Under the pieces are notes generated by a model. That model worked only from the letters and a program-made list of their open reading frames with translations, ran no database searches and was not told the origin of the DNA. A program made the translations under genes and the position numbers. 64,000 nt of DNA from Parabacteroides sp. (lineage in GTDB: Bacteria; Bacteroidota; Bacteroidia; Bacteroidales; Tannerellaceae), in the NCBI GenBank assembly GCA_022775005.1, contig JALFJR010000028.1, positions 27,527 to 91,526 on the forward strand, read 5' to 3'. The stretch's first letter is position 1. Each line of letters opens with the position of its first letter. Positions 56,564 to 64,000 of the stretch are shown here, in pieces.

Positions 56564-58378
56564 ATGGGTTGTTATTATCATTATGCCGAATTGATTCCTC
56601 GCCAGGCAGAGAAATACGGCAATCGTACAGCGTTGAGGTATCGTGATGATGCCAGTGGAAGATGGCTGAAAGTTTCTTGGAATGAATTTGCGGAGAAGGT
56701 GCGCTTGACCGCAACCGCCATGGCAGAGTTTGGCATGGAGGTGCAGGAAAACATCGGTGTCTATTCGCAGAATATGCCGCAATGCCTTTATACTTACTTT
56801 GGTGCGTATGCCAATCGGATCGCGGATGTGCCGATGTATGCGACCAGTTCGCCGGAGCAGATCGCTTTTATCGTCGAGGATGCGCAAATCCATACGCTGT
56901 TCGTGGGCGAGCAGCAGCAATACAACAATGCGTGGATCGTGATGAAGCAGTTGCCGCACATCTTGAAGCGGTTAGTGATTTATGATCCGGCGGTAAAACT
57001 GAATCCGGAGGATAAGCAATCGATCTATTTTGATGATTTTATCCGCTTGGGAGATAATGCCCATGCGGCCAGCACGGTAAAGATTCGTACCAGCCAGGCA
57101 GTGCCTGAAGACATCGCTACCATTATTTATACGTCTGGAACTACCGGTCGTTCGAAAGGTGTTGTCTTGACGCACGCCAACTATTTGGAGGCGATGCGCA
57201 CCCATGAGTTGCGTATTCCGCAGGTGACAGACAAGGATCTCTCGATGTGTTTCTTGCCTTTGACACATATCTTTGAGCGGGGCTGGACTATGGTTTGCCT
57301 GACGAAGGGTACGCAGGTGGCGATCAATCGCGATCCGAAGCGCATCCAGAAGTCGCTGAAAGAGGTTTGCCCCAGTGTGATGTGTAGCGTGCCTCGCTTT
57401 TGGGAGAAGGTCTATATCGGTGTGCAAGAAAAGATTCAACATGCTTCTGCTCCGATGCGCTCGCTGTTTGAGCGTGCGATCGCGACGGGTCGTGCCTATC
57501 ATATCGACTATAAACGCAAGGGCATGAAGCCGCCTATGGCGTTGCAATTGAAGTATAACCTTTACCAAAAGACGGTGTTCCGTGTCTTGAAGCAGGTGTT
57601 GGGCTTGCAGAATGGCCGTTTCTTCCCGGTGGCCGGTGCGCCATTGGCAGACCATGTGCTGGAGTTTTTGCTCTCCGTGGATTTCCCGACGCGCTATGGC
57701 TATGGCTTGAGCGAGACCACGGCAACCGTTTGCTTCTTCCCTGAGGAGGGTTATCAGATTGGCTCCATTGGAAAAATCATGCCTGATTTGGAGGTACGCA
57801 TTGATCCGGCCAATGATGAGATCTTGGTGAAAGGCAAGACGGTCATGAGTGGCTATTATAAGTTGCCAGAGGAGAATGCCAAGGCATTTACGGAGGATGG
57901 CTTTTTCCGCACGGGCGATGCCGGTCGTTTGGAGGGAGACACGCTCTTCTTCAAGGAACGCATCAAGGATTTGTATAAGACCTCGAATGGTAAATACATT
58001 GCTCCCCAGAGTATTGAGCTGAGCATCACCAGCGATCCCTATATTGAGCAGGTGGCTGTGATTGGTGATGAGCGCAAGTTTGTCAGTGCGCTGATCGTAC
58101 CTTCTTATCTGCTGTTGGAGGAGTATGCCGCTGCCAACCAGATTGCTTATGCCAATCGGGAAGAACTATTAGCCAACGAGAAAATTCATAAACTGATTGA
58201 GTCGCATATCGAGGAGGGACAGACGCATTTGGCGGCTTATGAGAAGATTAAGCGGTTCACGTTGCTGCCTGCGCCTTTCACGATGGACACTGGCGAGCTG
58301 ACGGATACGTTGAAACTGCGTCGCCGCGTGATCCTGCAGCGCTATGCGGAGCAGATCGAAGCGATGTATGCCGAATAA
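56564..58378 (+). CDS. AMP-dependent synthetase / long-chain fatty acid--CoA ligase
   Basis: IIYTSGTTGRSKGVVLTHANY; YGLSETTATVCF; FFRTGDAGRLEGDTLFFKERIKDLYKTSNGKYIAPQ. Confidence 0.93.
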   Translation: MGCYYHYAELIPRQAEKYGNRTALRYRDDASGRWLKVSWNEFAEKVRLTATAMAEFGMEVQENIGVYSQNMPQCLYTYFGAYANRIADVPMYATSSPEQIAFIVEDAQIHTLFVGEQQQYNNAWIVMKQLPHILKRLVIYDPAVKLNPEDKQSIYFDDFIRLGDNAHAASTVKIRTSQAVPEDIATIIYTSGTTGRSKGVVLTHANYLEAMRTHELRIPQVTDKDLSMCFLPLTHIFERGWTMVCLTKGTQVAINRDPKRIQKSLKEVCPSVMCSVPRFWEKVYIGVQEKIQHASAPMRSLFERAIATGRAYHIDYKRKGMKPPMALQLKYNLYQKTVFRVLKQVLGLQNGRFFPVAGAPLADHVLEFLLSVDFPTRYGYGLSETTATVCFFPEEGYQIGSIGKIMPDLEVRIDPANDEILVKGKTVMSGYYKLPEENAKAFTEDGFFRTGDAGRLEGDTLFFKERIKDLYKTSNGKYIAPQSIELSITSDPYIEQVAVIGDERKFVSALIVPSYLLLEEYAAANQIAYANREELLANEKIHKLIESHIEEGQTHLAAYEKIKRFTLLPAPFTMDTGELTDTLKLRRRVILQRYAEQIEAMYAE

Positions 58379-58426
58379 TTTTCGTATCTTCGCACCCTCA
58401 TTACATATATAATAGAAGAACAGATT

Positions 58427-59552
58427 ATGATTACATCAGACCAACTACACGACGTGTTGGAGCGCGAGACAGCGCTGAGGAGGTATCTTTGACATTGATG
58501 GGAAGACCATTCAATTAGAAGAAGAAGAGTTACGCACGCAAGATCCCGGATTCTGGGAGGATGCCAAGAAGGCTGAGATCCAGATGAAGAAGGTGAGGGA
58601 ACTGAAGAAATGGATTGAGCTGTACAATGCGGTGAAATCAGCGGCTGAGGAGCTACAATTGTCTTACGATTACATGCGTGAGGAGATTGTCAGCGAGGAA
58701 GAGGTGGATGAGGCTTATCGCAAAGCGCTCCATTTGGTGGAGGAGCTGGAATTTCGCAACATGTTGCGCGAAGAGGCCGACCAAATGTGCTGCGTCTTGA
58801 AAATCAACTCAGGAGCGGGAGGAACCGAGAGCCAGGATTGGGCTTCGATGTTGATGCGTATGTATCAGCGTTGGGCGGAGAGCAATGGCTATAAAGTGAC
58901 GATTGCCAACTACCAGGAGGGAGATGAGGCCGGAATCAAATCGGTGACCATGAATATTGAGGGCGACTATGCCTATGGTTACCTGAAGAGTGAGAACGGC
59001 GTGCACCGTCTGGTGCGTGTCTCTCCCTACAATGCTCAAGGTAAGCGCATGACCTCTTTCGCATCCGTCTTTGTGACACCTTTGGTGGATGATACCATTG
59101 AGGTGAAGGTAGATCCGGCCGCCATTTCGTGGGATACATTCCGAAGCGGAGGAGCCGGTGGCCAGAATGTCAACAAGGTGGAATCCGGTGTTCGTTTGCG
59201 TTATCAATTCAAGGATCCCTACACCGGTGAGGAAGAGGAGATCTTGATCGAGAACACCGAGACGCGCGACCAGCCGAAAAACCGAGAGAACGCCATGCGT
59301 CAGTTGCGCTCTATCTTGTATGACAAAGAGTTGAAGCATCGTATGGCCGAACAGGCGAAGATTGAGGCTGGTAAGAAGAAGATTGAGTGGGGATCGCAGA
59401 TCCGTAGCTATGTCTTCGATGACCGCCGCGTGAAGGATCACCGTACGAACTATCAGACCTCGGATGTAAACGGTGTGATGGACGGTAAGATCGACGATTT
59501 CATCAAAGCCTATTTGATGGAATTTGCGGGCAACGAAGGTGCGGAAAAATAA
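58427..59552 (+). CDS. prfB: peptide chain release factor 2, expressed via +1 programmed frameshift
   Basis: ATG at 58427, 21 codons, then AGG AGG TAT CTT TGA C (TGA 58490-58492); +1 frame continues DIDGKTIQLEEEELRTQDPGFWEDAKKAE...; GGQNVNKVESGVRL. Confidence 0.95.
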
Positions 59553-59650
59553 CCGATAGTCTATGGTGATGATGCCTTTTTGGCATCATCACTTGCATAT
59601 TTCGTCAAAAAGCCGTAATATTGCACCCGATTTCAACGCCATGTTGAAAG

Positions 59651-59724
59651 GGTCCTATAGCTCAGTTGGTTAGAGCACCTGACTCATAATCAGGGAGTCC
59701 TTGGTTCAAGCCCAAGTGGGACCA
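59651..59724 (+). tRNA. CAT-anticodon tRNA (tRNA-Met, or tRNA-Ile2 if lysidine-modified)
   Basis: GGTCCTATAGCTCAGTTGGTTAGAGCACCTGACTCATAATCAGGGAGTCCTTGGTTCAAGCCCAAGTGGGACCA cloverleaf. Confidence 0.92.
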
Positions 59725-59746
59725 CTGATTTACAGATATTTAGAAT

Positions 59747-59780
59747 TAGCCGACACTACGCAAGTAGTGCCGGCTTTCGT
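59747..59780 (+). terminator. terminator downstream of the tRNA
   Basis: agccgacactac-gcaa-gtagtgccggctttcgtgtttt. Confidence 0.65.
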
Positions 59781-59878
59781 GTTTTACAGGCAATCAATCA
59801 GTTAGCGAACGGTTCCTCGCACGCGTAAATACTAATTCACAGTCAGAATGTAGAGAAATCAACAAAGTAGAGAATAAT

Positions 59879-61048
59879 ATGGCAACATTACGAGTTTATC
59901 AAAAACGCCCCAACAGGAAGGGCGACGCACCGATTTACGTGACATTTTATATAGATCGACAGAAGGTGGATCTGCCTACGCATATATCCGTACCGGTCGC
60001 TATGTTTGACAAGGAGAACGGCATGGTCAAAAGGTCTATGGAGTATTATCGAGATAAGAATCTTGTTATCGAAAACATCAAATCTCGCATAAATGACATT
60101 TTCGTGTCATATCGCCTCCGTCGGAAGCGACTCACATCGGAGCTGTTCTATAAGGAATACAACAGCCGATCGCTCTCGTATGGGGACTTCTATGCGCTGT
60201 GCGAGGAGTATCAAAGGCTGCGGTTCCAGGAGCTGAGCGAGGGGACGAAGAAGAAGCATCTATCCACGATCCGGCTGCTGCGGGAGTATCGCCCGAACCT
60301 GTCCATTGACGAGCTTACCCCGGAGCTGATCCGTCGATGGGTCATCCACATGAGGAAGGTCAGGGGAAACAGCGAGGTGACGATCGCGAAGAACGTGCGT
60401 ATCGTGGGCATCTATATCAATGAGGCTGTTCGCAGGGGATTGATTGACCATAGCCCCCTGCGTGAGGTGAAGATGCGTGGCTGCATTGACACGACCGCCG
60501 AGGCGTTGTCGGAGGAGGAGCTGGATGCGCTCTATCATAGCTATAAGCAGAAAACGTTCAAGGGTATGCTGTCTGACACGCTGGAGTTGTTCCTGTTTCT
60601 TTGCTTCAGCTCGCTCCATGTGAGCGATGCGCTGTCTCTCCAGATTGACCAGATTGACAAGGATGAGTTTACCTACATCCGCTGCAAGATGCTTAACGTG
60701 CGCCCTCGTGTGGTGCATGTGCCCATCTCCAAACCGCTCCGTGCGATCATCGAGAAGCGTAGGGCAGGGCGTGATAACGGCTTGCTCTGGGAGGATATGC
60801 CACCCGTGCAGCGCATGAACGCCGCCCTGAAATATATCGCTCGTGTGGCCGGCGTGAACAAACGGCTGTCCACGAAGTTCGGCCGACATACGTTCGCCAC
60901 CGTATTCCTGCGCCATACCCGTGACATCAACACGCTACGGGATATTCTTGGGCACACGAACATCAAGCAGACGATGGTCTATGCGCATGTGCTCGATGCG
61001 GACCGGAAGAGCGGCGTGAGCGTGTTCGATCGTTACTCCACGAAGTAG
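59879..61048 (+). CDS. tyrosine-type recombinase/integrase
   Basis: SAM-like core-binding region; RHTFATVFL...LRDILGHTNIKQTMVYAHV catalytic region. Confidence 0.93.
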   Translation: MATLRVYQKRPNRKGDAPIYVTFYIDRQKVDLPTHISVPVAMFDKENGMVKRSMEYYRDKNLVIENIKSRINDIFVSYRLRRKRLTSELFYKEYNSRSLSYGDFYALCEEYQRLRFQELSEGTKKKHLSTIRLLREYRPNLSIDELTPELIRRWVIHMRKVRGNSEVTIAKNVRIVGIYINEAVRRGLIDHSPLREVKMRGCIDTTAEALSEEELDALYHSYKQKTFKGMLSDTLELFLFLCFSSLHVSDALSLQIDQIDKDEFTYIRCKMLNVRPRVVHVPISKPLRAIIEKRRAGRDNGLLWEDMPPVQRMNAALKYIARVAGVNKRLSTKFGRHTFATVFLRHTRDINTLRDILGHTNIKQTMVYAHVLDADRKSGVSVFDRYSTK

Positions 61049-61108
61049 CCATAGCACGACCAAGGCACCGGCTTTCGCTCAGTGCCTTGGCGTGCATTGA
61101 TTCGTTCA

Positions 61109-61426
61109 TCACTCGAATTTCGCTGCGTCGATCTCGTCGGCGTGCGCCTGCAATCTCCTTGCTATATCCCGGAACGCTTCCGCTAATTGATGATACTCCT
61201 CCTCCTTGAAGGCCATAGATTTGTTAAGAACCGTACAACCGTTGACACGCTGGGAAAACCAGCTTTGCGACTTCCCGAAATACTGTTTTGCCAACTGTGA
61301 TTTATTGATTATATCCTCCAGTTCGCTAAATGCGGTTGCTGTTGCGTCCGGCTTATATTCTATGCACTTCTTGCGTCTATCCTCGTATTCATCCGGGTTT
61401 AGAATCTCTCTCTTGCCTAAATACAT
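61109..61426 (-). CDS. DUF5053-like phage-associated protein
   Basis: LEDIINKSQLAKQYFGKSQSWFSQRVNG...LAEAFRDIARRLQAHADEI. Confidence 0.7.
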   Translation of the reverse strand: MYLGKREILNPDEYEDRRKKCIEYKPDATATAFSELEDIINKSQLAKQYFGKSQSWFSQRVNGCTVLNKSMAFKEEEYHQLAEAFRDIARRLQAHADEIDAAKFE

Positions 61427-61483
61427 GATTTAATTCGTAAATTTGCCCCCGGATGACCGGGGGCTTGGTTAATGACTCTGTTT

Positions 61484-61603
61484 CTAATCTCTCAGTGCTT
61501 CAAGCAAACCCTCGATTTGTCTGATGATAGATTGATTATCCGGTGTCTCGATCATTGCAAGTAGTCTGAGTATCTGGTTAATCAATCTGTTTTTATAGCT
61601 CAT
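61484..61603 (-). CDS. small phage protein (39 aa) MSYKNRLINQILRLLAMIETPDNQSIIRQIEGLLEALRD
   Basis: ATG preceded by AGGAGGTGTGAAATGAG; Bacteroidetes-type promoter upstream; too short for the ORF track. Confidence 0.6.
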   Translation of the reverse strand: MSYKNRLINQILRLLAMIETPDNQSIIRQIEGLLEALRD

Positions 61604-61638
61604 CTCATTTCACACCTCCTTTCTTTATTTTGACACTA

Positions 61639-61703
61639 CAAAGATACATAATGATTTCATTATATACAAGCATTTGAGGCATTATTTATAATGGAATCAT
61701 TAT
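61639..61703 (-). promoter_or_regulatory. phage promoter with operator-like dyads
   Basis: On -: TTG (61669-61667) - 20 nt - TATCTTTG (61646-61639); ATAATGATTTCATTAT at 61648-61663 between the boxes; related ATAATGGAATCATTAT at 61688-61703. Confidence 0.6.
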
Positions 61704-61972
61704 TTTTTTAGCACAAAAAAAGTGTGAGCCGTAATGACCCACACAAGACAGAAAGGCTCAATAAATGCTCTATTCCAATAACCGTTCATACTCGCTCCAA
61801 TCGAGAGCGTCCTTCTCCACGAAAGAGACGGATTCCTTCTCTTTGTCCTCCGACGCATAGTCGCAGCGCACTCGCCGCTCACCAAGTCGCTGATAATCGA
61901 CAGCAATACTAAGAGGTAAAGCCCGAAGATCATGGCGAAGACCACGATCATTTCTTTTGGTATGTTTATCAT
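61700..61972 (-). CDS. small phage membrane protein (possibly frameshifted)
   Basis: MINIPKEMIVVFAMIFGLYLLVLLSIISDLVSGE TM start; the C-terminal half reads more naturally in the -1 frame. Confidence 0.45.
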   Translation of the reverse strand: MINIPKEMIVVFAMIFGLYLLVLLSIISDLVSGECAATMRRRTKRRNPSLSWRRTLSIGASMNGYWNRAFIEPFCLVWVITAHTFFVLKK

Positions 61973-62053
61973 GACGTATAATATTTAATTATTAAACTTG
62001 CATACACGGTGAACAGGCTTACCATCTCCATCCAAGTCCTCGCCGATCACCTT

Positions 62054-62296
62054 CTACCCGTTATCATCCAATTGATATACGGGTTCAGTCACGTGCTTCG
62101 TGAGGTCTTCCGGCCGCCAAAGGGTATAACGCTGCCCCTGGTAGTCGATGTAGCTGCCGACGGGCATCTCCACGTGCTCCGTGAGGGAGAAGTATAGATA
62201 CACCTTGTCACCCTGCCGGATTGCCCGGTAACGGTAACTGGTGTCATCGACGGGGATGTCGAGAAGTAGGTTATCTGATTTGTCGTATATAATCAT
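62054..62296 (-). CDS. phage tail-associated-like small protein, ends at amber with in-frame continuation
   Basis: MIIYDKSDNLLLDIPVDDTSYRYRAIRQGDKVYLYFSLTEHVEMPVGSYIDYQGQRYTLWRPEDLTKH. Confidence 0.55.
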   Translation of the reverse strand: MIIYDKSDNLLLDIPVDDTSYRYRAIRQGDKVYLYFSLTEHVEMPVGSYIDYQGQRYTLWRPEDLTKHVTEPVYQLDDNG

Positions 62297-62299
62297 AAT

Positions 62300-62443
62300 T
62301 CATATATTTATTACCATGTAAAACTTCCACCCGGCTTTCATAAGAGCGATGGTCCATTGTTTAACACACGAAAAATGCAATTGTCCTGAGCAATATTTCA
62401 TCAAGTCAATATGCCGGCAAATTCCGGCTATTATAAAAGCCAT
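62300..62443 (-). CDS. possible small ORF (47 aa) MAFIIAGICRHIDLMKYCSGQLHFSCVKQWTIALMKAGWKFYMVINI
   Basis: Open frame ending 3 nt before the start of the next gene; no clear SD. Confidence 0.3.
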   Translation of the reverse strand: MAFIIAGICRHIDLMKYCSGQLHFSCVKQWTIALMKAGWKFYMVINI

Positions 62444-62468
62444 GATGTCAGCGGGAAAGCCGATTTAG

Positions 62469-63845
62469 CTACAAATGACGCCTACGAATAATGATTATAC
62501 CTTTATAACCGTCACCGTGCCATTGATAAGATTTAAAACAAGAGCTGCCGCCGGCGCCATAGAATGTACCATCATAAAATAAAAATTCACTGGAACTAAG
62601 CCATTCGGGCAAATCAGAATCGTTACAATAGCCTCCGCCGGTTACACCGCCCATTTTAGTAGGAGGGTTACTAACATGTGAATTAAATCCTCCGCAAGCA
62701 CCGTATTTGTATTTTGGGAGCAATGTCGTGGCTTCTGGAGTACTGGCATCCTTAAATGCTATGTTTTCACCGAATGGGCATGATACACCATCTACAACTT
62801 CATTCGTATAATCACTTGCGATATTTTTAGCTCCGTCCCCGCCTTTTGCTGTAAATTCTCCAAAATACGTGTTTCCCCCGTTCCCGGCAGCAAATCCAAC
62901 ATCGTCGATACTATTATACTTTACCTTAGAACCGCCTTTTCCAACGCATATACTAACCCGCTCTCCGGTTGTAAATGATACATTTGGGACGTAAACCGTT
63001 TGACCGCCTTTGGCTAATGTGATATCATTCGTTTTCGGTGATAATCCTCCTCCACCACCTCCAACAATAAACACATCCAACTTTATTGTTCCGCTCGGTA
63101 TGATATAAACCGTTTGTGTCGTGCTGGTTATTACATCATAGTCAGTGATAAGATCGGATTCTTTGTACTTAACGACTGCTTTTACAATGACAATACCCTG
63201 ATAGCCATCTCCTGCATTGCGCACAGTTGTGGTGAAATAACTCTTGTAAACCTCACCACCGCCGCCACCAGCTCCATAGAATGATCCGGCTTCTGCGTTT
63301 GCTTCCTTGCTTGCCCCTTTTCCTCCTCCCGTTGTACCTCCTGCTAAAGCAGTAGACGTCGTAGAGCCGTCTGCGCCGCTTGCGCCGAACAGTGAACCGC
63401 TTGCAATTCCGTCCACGTTTTCAATCTGGCATGCCGTACCATCTGTACCTACTGTAGAAGACGTCACAGCGGTAGAGGAACCTCCATTTCCGCCAGCAGC
63501 AGCATAACTTCCAAACGAGGATGCACCGCCATTTGTACCTGCGACACCTTCTTTCGTAGCGCCTACACCTGCGGAACCCACTGTCACGGCAAACACTTGC
63601 CCATCTGTAAAAGGTATATTGGATTGATAAAGAACTACACCTCCAAGTCCTTTTGCACCGGCTTTATAAGAATTTCTCACGCCTGTAGGCACGGCACCGC
63701 CACCGCCGCCTCCAACAATGAAGGCCTCCAGTTCTACAGAACCTGTGGGAACTGTATAATTACCACTCTCTTTAAACGTCGTAATATCTTCGTAATACAC
63801 GTATTTGTTGCCACTGTTCAGCAACATCCTTCTTCTTCTAATCAT
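62469..63845 (-). CDS. glycine-rich phage tail-tip/adhesin-like protein with two repeated modules
   Basis: Two copies of (E/D)(A/V)FIVGGGGGG ... G(S/T)FYGAGG ... GDGY(Q/K)GI(V/I)I(V/I). Confidence 0.75.
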   Translation of the reverse strand: MIRRRRMLLNSGNKYVYYEDITTFKESGNYTVPTGSVELEAFIVGGGGGGAVPTGVRNSYKAGAKGLGGVVLYQSNIPFTDGQVFAVTVGSAGVGATKEGVAGTNGGASSFGSYAAAGGNGGSSTAVTSSTVGTDGTACQIENVDGIASGSLFGASGADGSTTSTALAGGTTGGGKGASKEANAEAGSFYGAGGGGGEVYKSYFTTTVRNAGDGYQGIVIVKAVVKYKESDLITDYDVITSTTQTVYIIPSGTIKLDVFIVGGGGGGLSPKTNDITLAKGGQTVYVPNVSFTTGERVSICVGKGGSKVKYNSIDDVGFAAGNGGNTYFGEFTAKGGDGAKNIASDYTNEVVDGVSCPFGENIAFKDASTPEATTLLPKYKYGACGGFNSHVSNPPTKMGGVTGGGYCNDSDLPEWLSSSEFLFYDGTFYGAGGSSCFKSYQWHGDGYKGIIIIRRRHL

Positions 63846-63846
63846 A

Positions 63847-64000
63847 TCAAGACGGTCTTATGAATGGTTCTGAATATCTGACTACGTATGTGCCCTTATT
63901 GGCCAAGTTCGTGTAGAGCACGCTGATCTCCACTGCGCTGTTTGCCGGGATCTCGAATGGGTTGTCGCCGATAACGACCATGTTGTCGGTGATCGAGCTA
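63847..64000 (-). CDS. phage structural protein, C-terminal fragment
   Basis: Open frame from the window edge: ...SITDNMVVIGDNPFEIPANSAVEISVLYTNLANKGTYVVRYSEPFIRPS*, directly upstream of the tail-tip gene. Confidence 0.6.
   Translation of the reverse strand, partial: SSITDNMVVIGDNPFEIPANSAVEISVLYTNLANKGTYVVRYSEPFIRPS

Larger units (their letters stand above)
59725..64000. mobile_element. prophage left end (continues past the window)
   Basis: Integrase next to a tRNA, DUF5053-like protein, small phage-like ORFs, glycine-rich tail-tip protein. Confidence 0.75.

Noticed and set aside
58427-58583. prfB as a pseudogene because of the in-frame TGA
   Set aside because: Sequence matches the canonical RF2 programmed frameshift site

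Overview
64 kb of a Bacteroidales chromosome, plausibly Tannerellaceae/Parabacteroides-like (inference from Bacteroidetes-type TTG-N19/20-TAnnTTTG promoters, PorQ and T9SS-type C-terminal tails, KorAB, fused SecDF). Most of it is housekeeping: purB, asnS, secDF, argS, korAB, aroK, ExbB/ExbD/TonB genes, pnp, greA, prfB with its +1 programmed frameshift, and five kinds of tRNA (two identical tRNA-Val copies). Two accessory regions stand out. (1) 38.1-49.9 kb: porQ, overlapped by a gene for an unusual trans-envelope protein (degenerate PI-PLC-like N-terminus + LamG-like domain + one TM helix + cytoplasmic SARP/BTAD-like regulator), then a dyad-rich intergenic region, then two large secreted proteins with sorting-domain-like C-termini and an array of short hairpins and ~43-bp repeats. 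This is the best candidate for an undescribed regulatory/secretion system. (2) 59.7-64.0 kb: the left end of a prophage next to a CAT-anticodon tRNA, with an integrase lacking the usual box-I Arg, an operator-like dyad inside a promoter, two small interrupted genes, and a duplicated glycine-rich tail-tip protein; it runs off the window. Other leads include an intrinsic-terminator-like hairpin in the greA leader, a Gly/Tyr/Arg/Asn-rich repeat extension on a pseudouridine synthase, a thioredoxin-fold protein lacking CxxC, and a glycine-lipid/cardiolipin gene cluster. All family calls come from reading the translated sequence; no database search was run.
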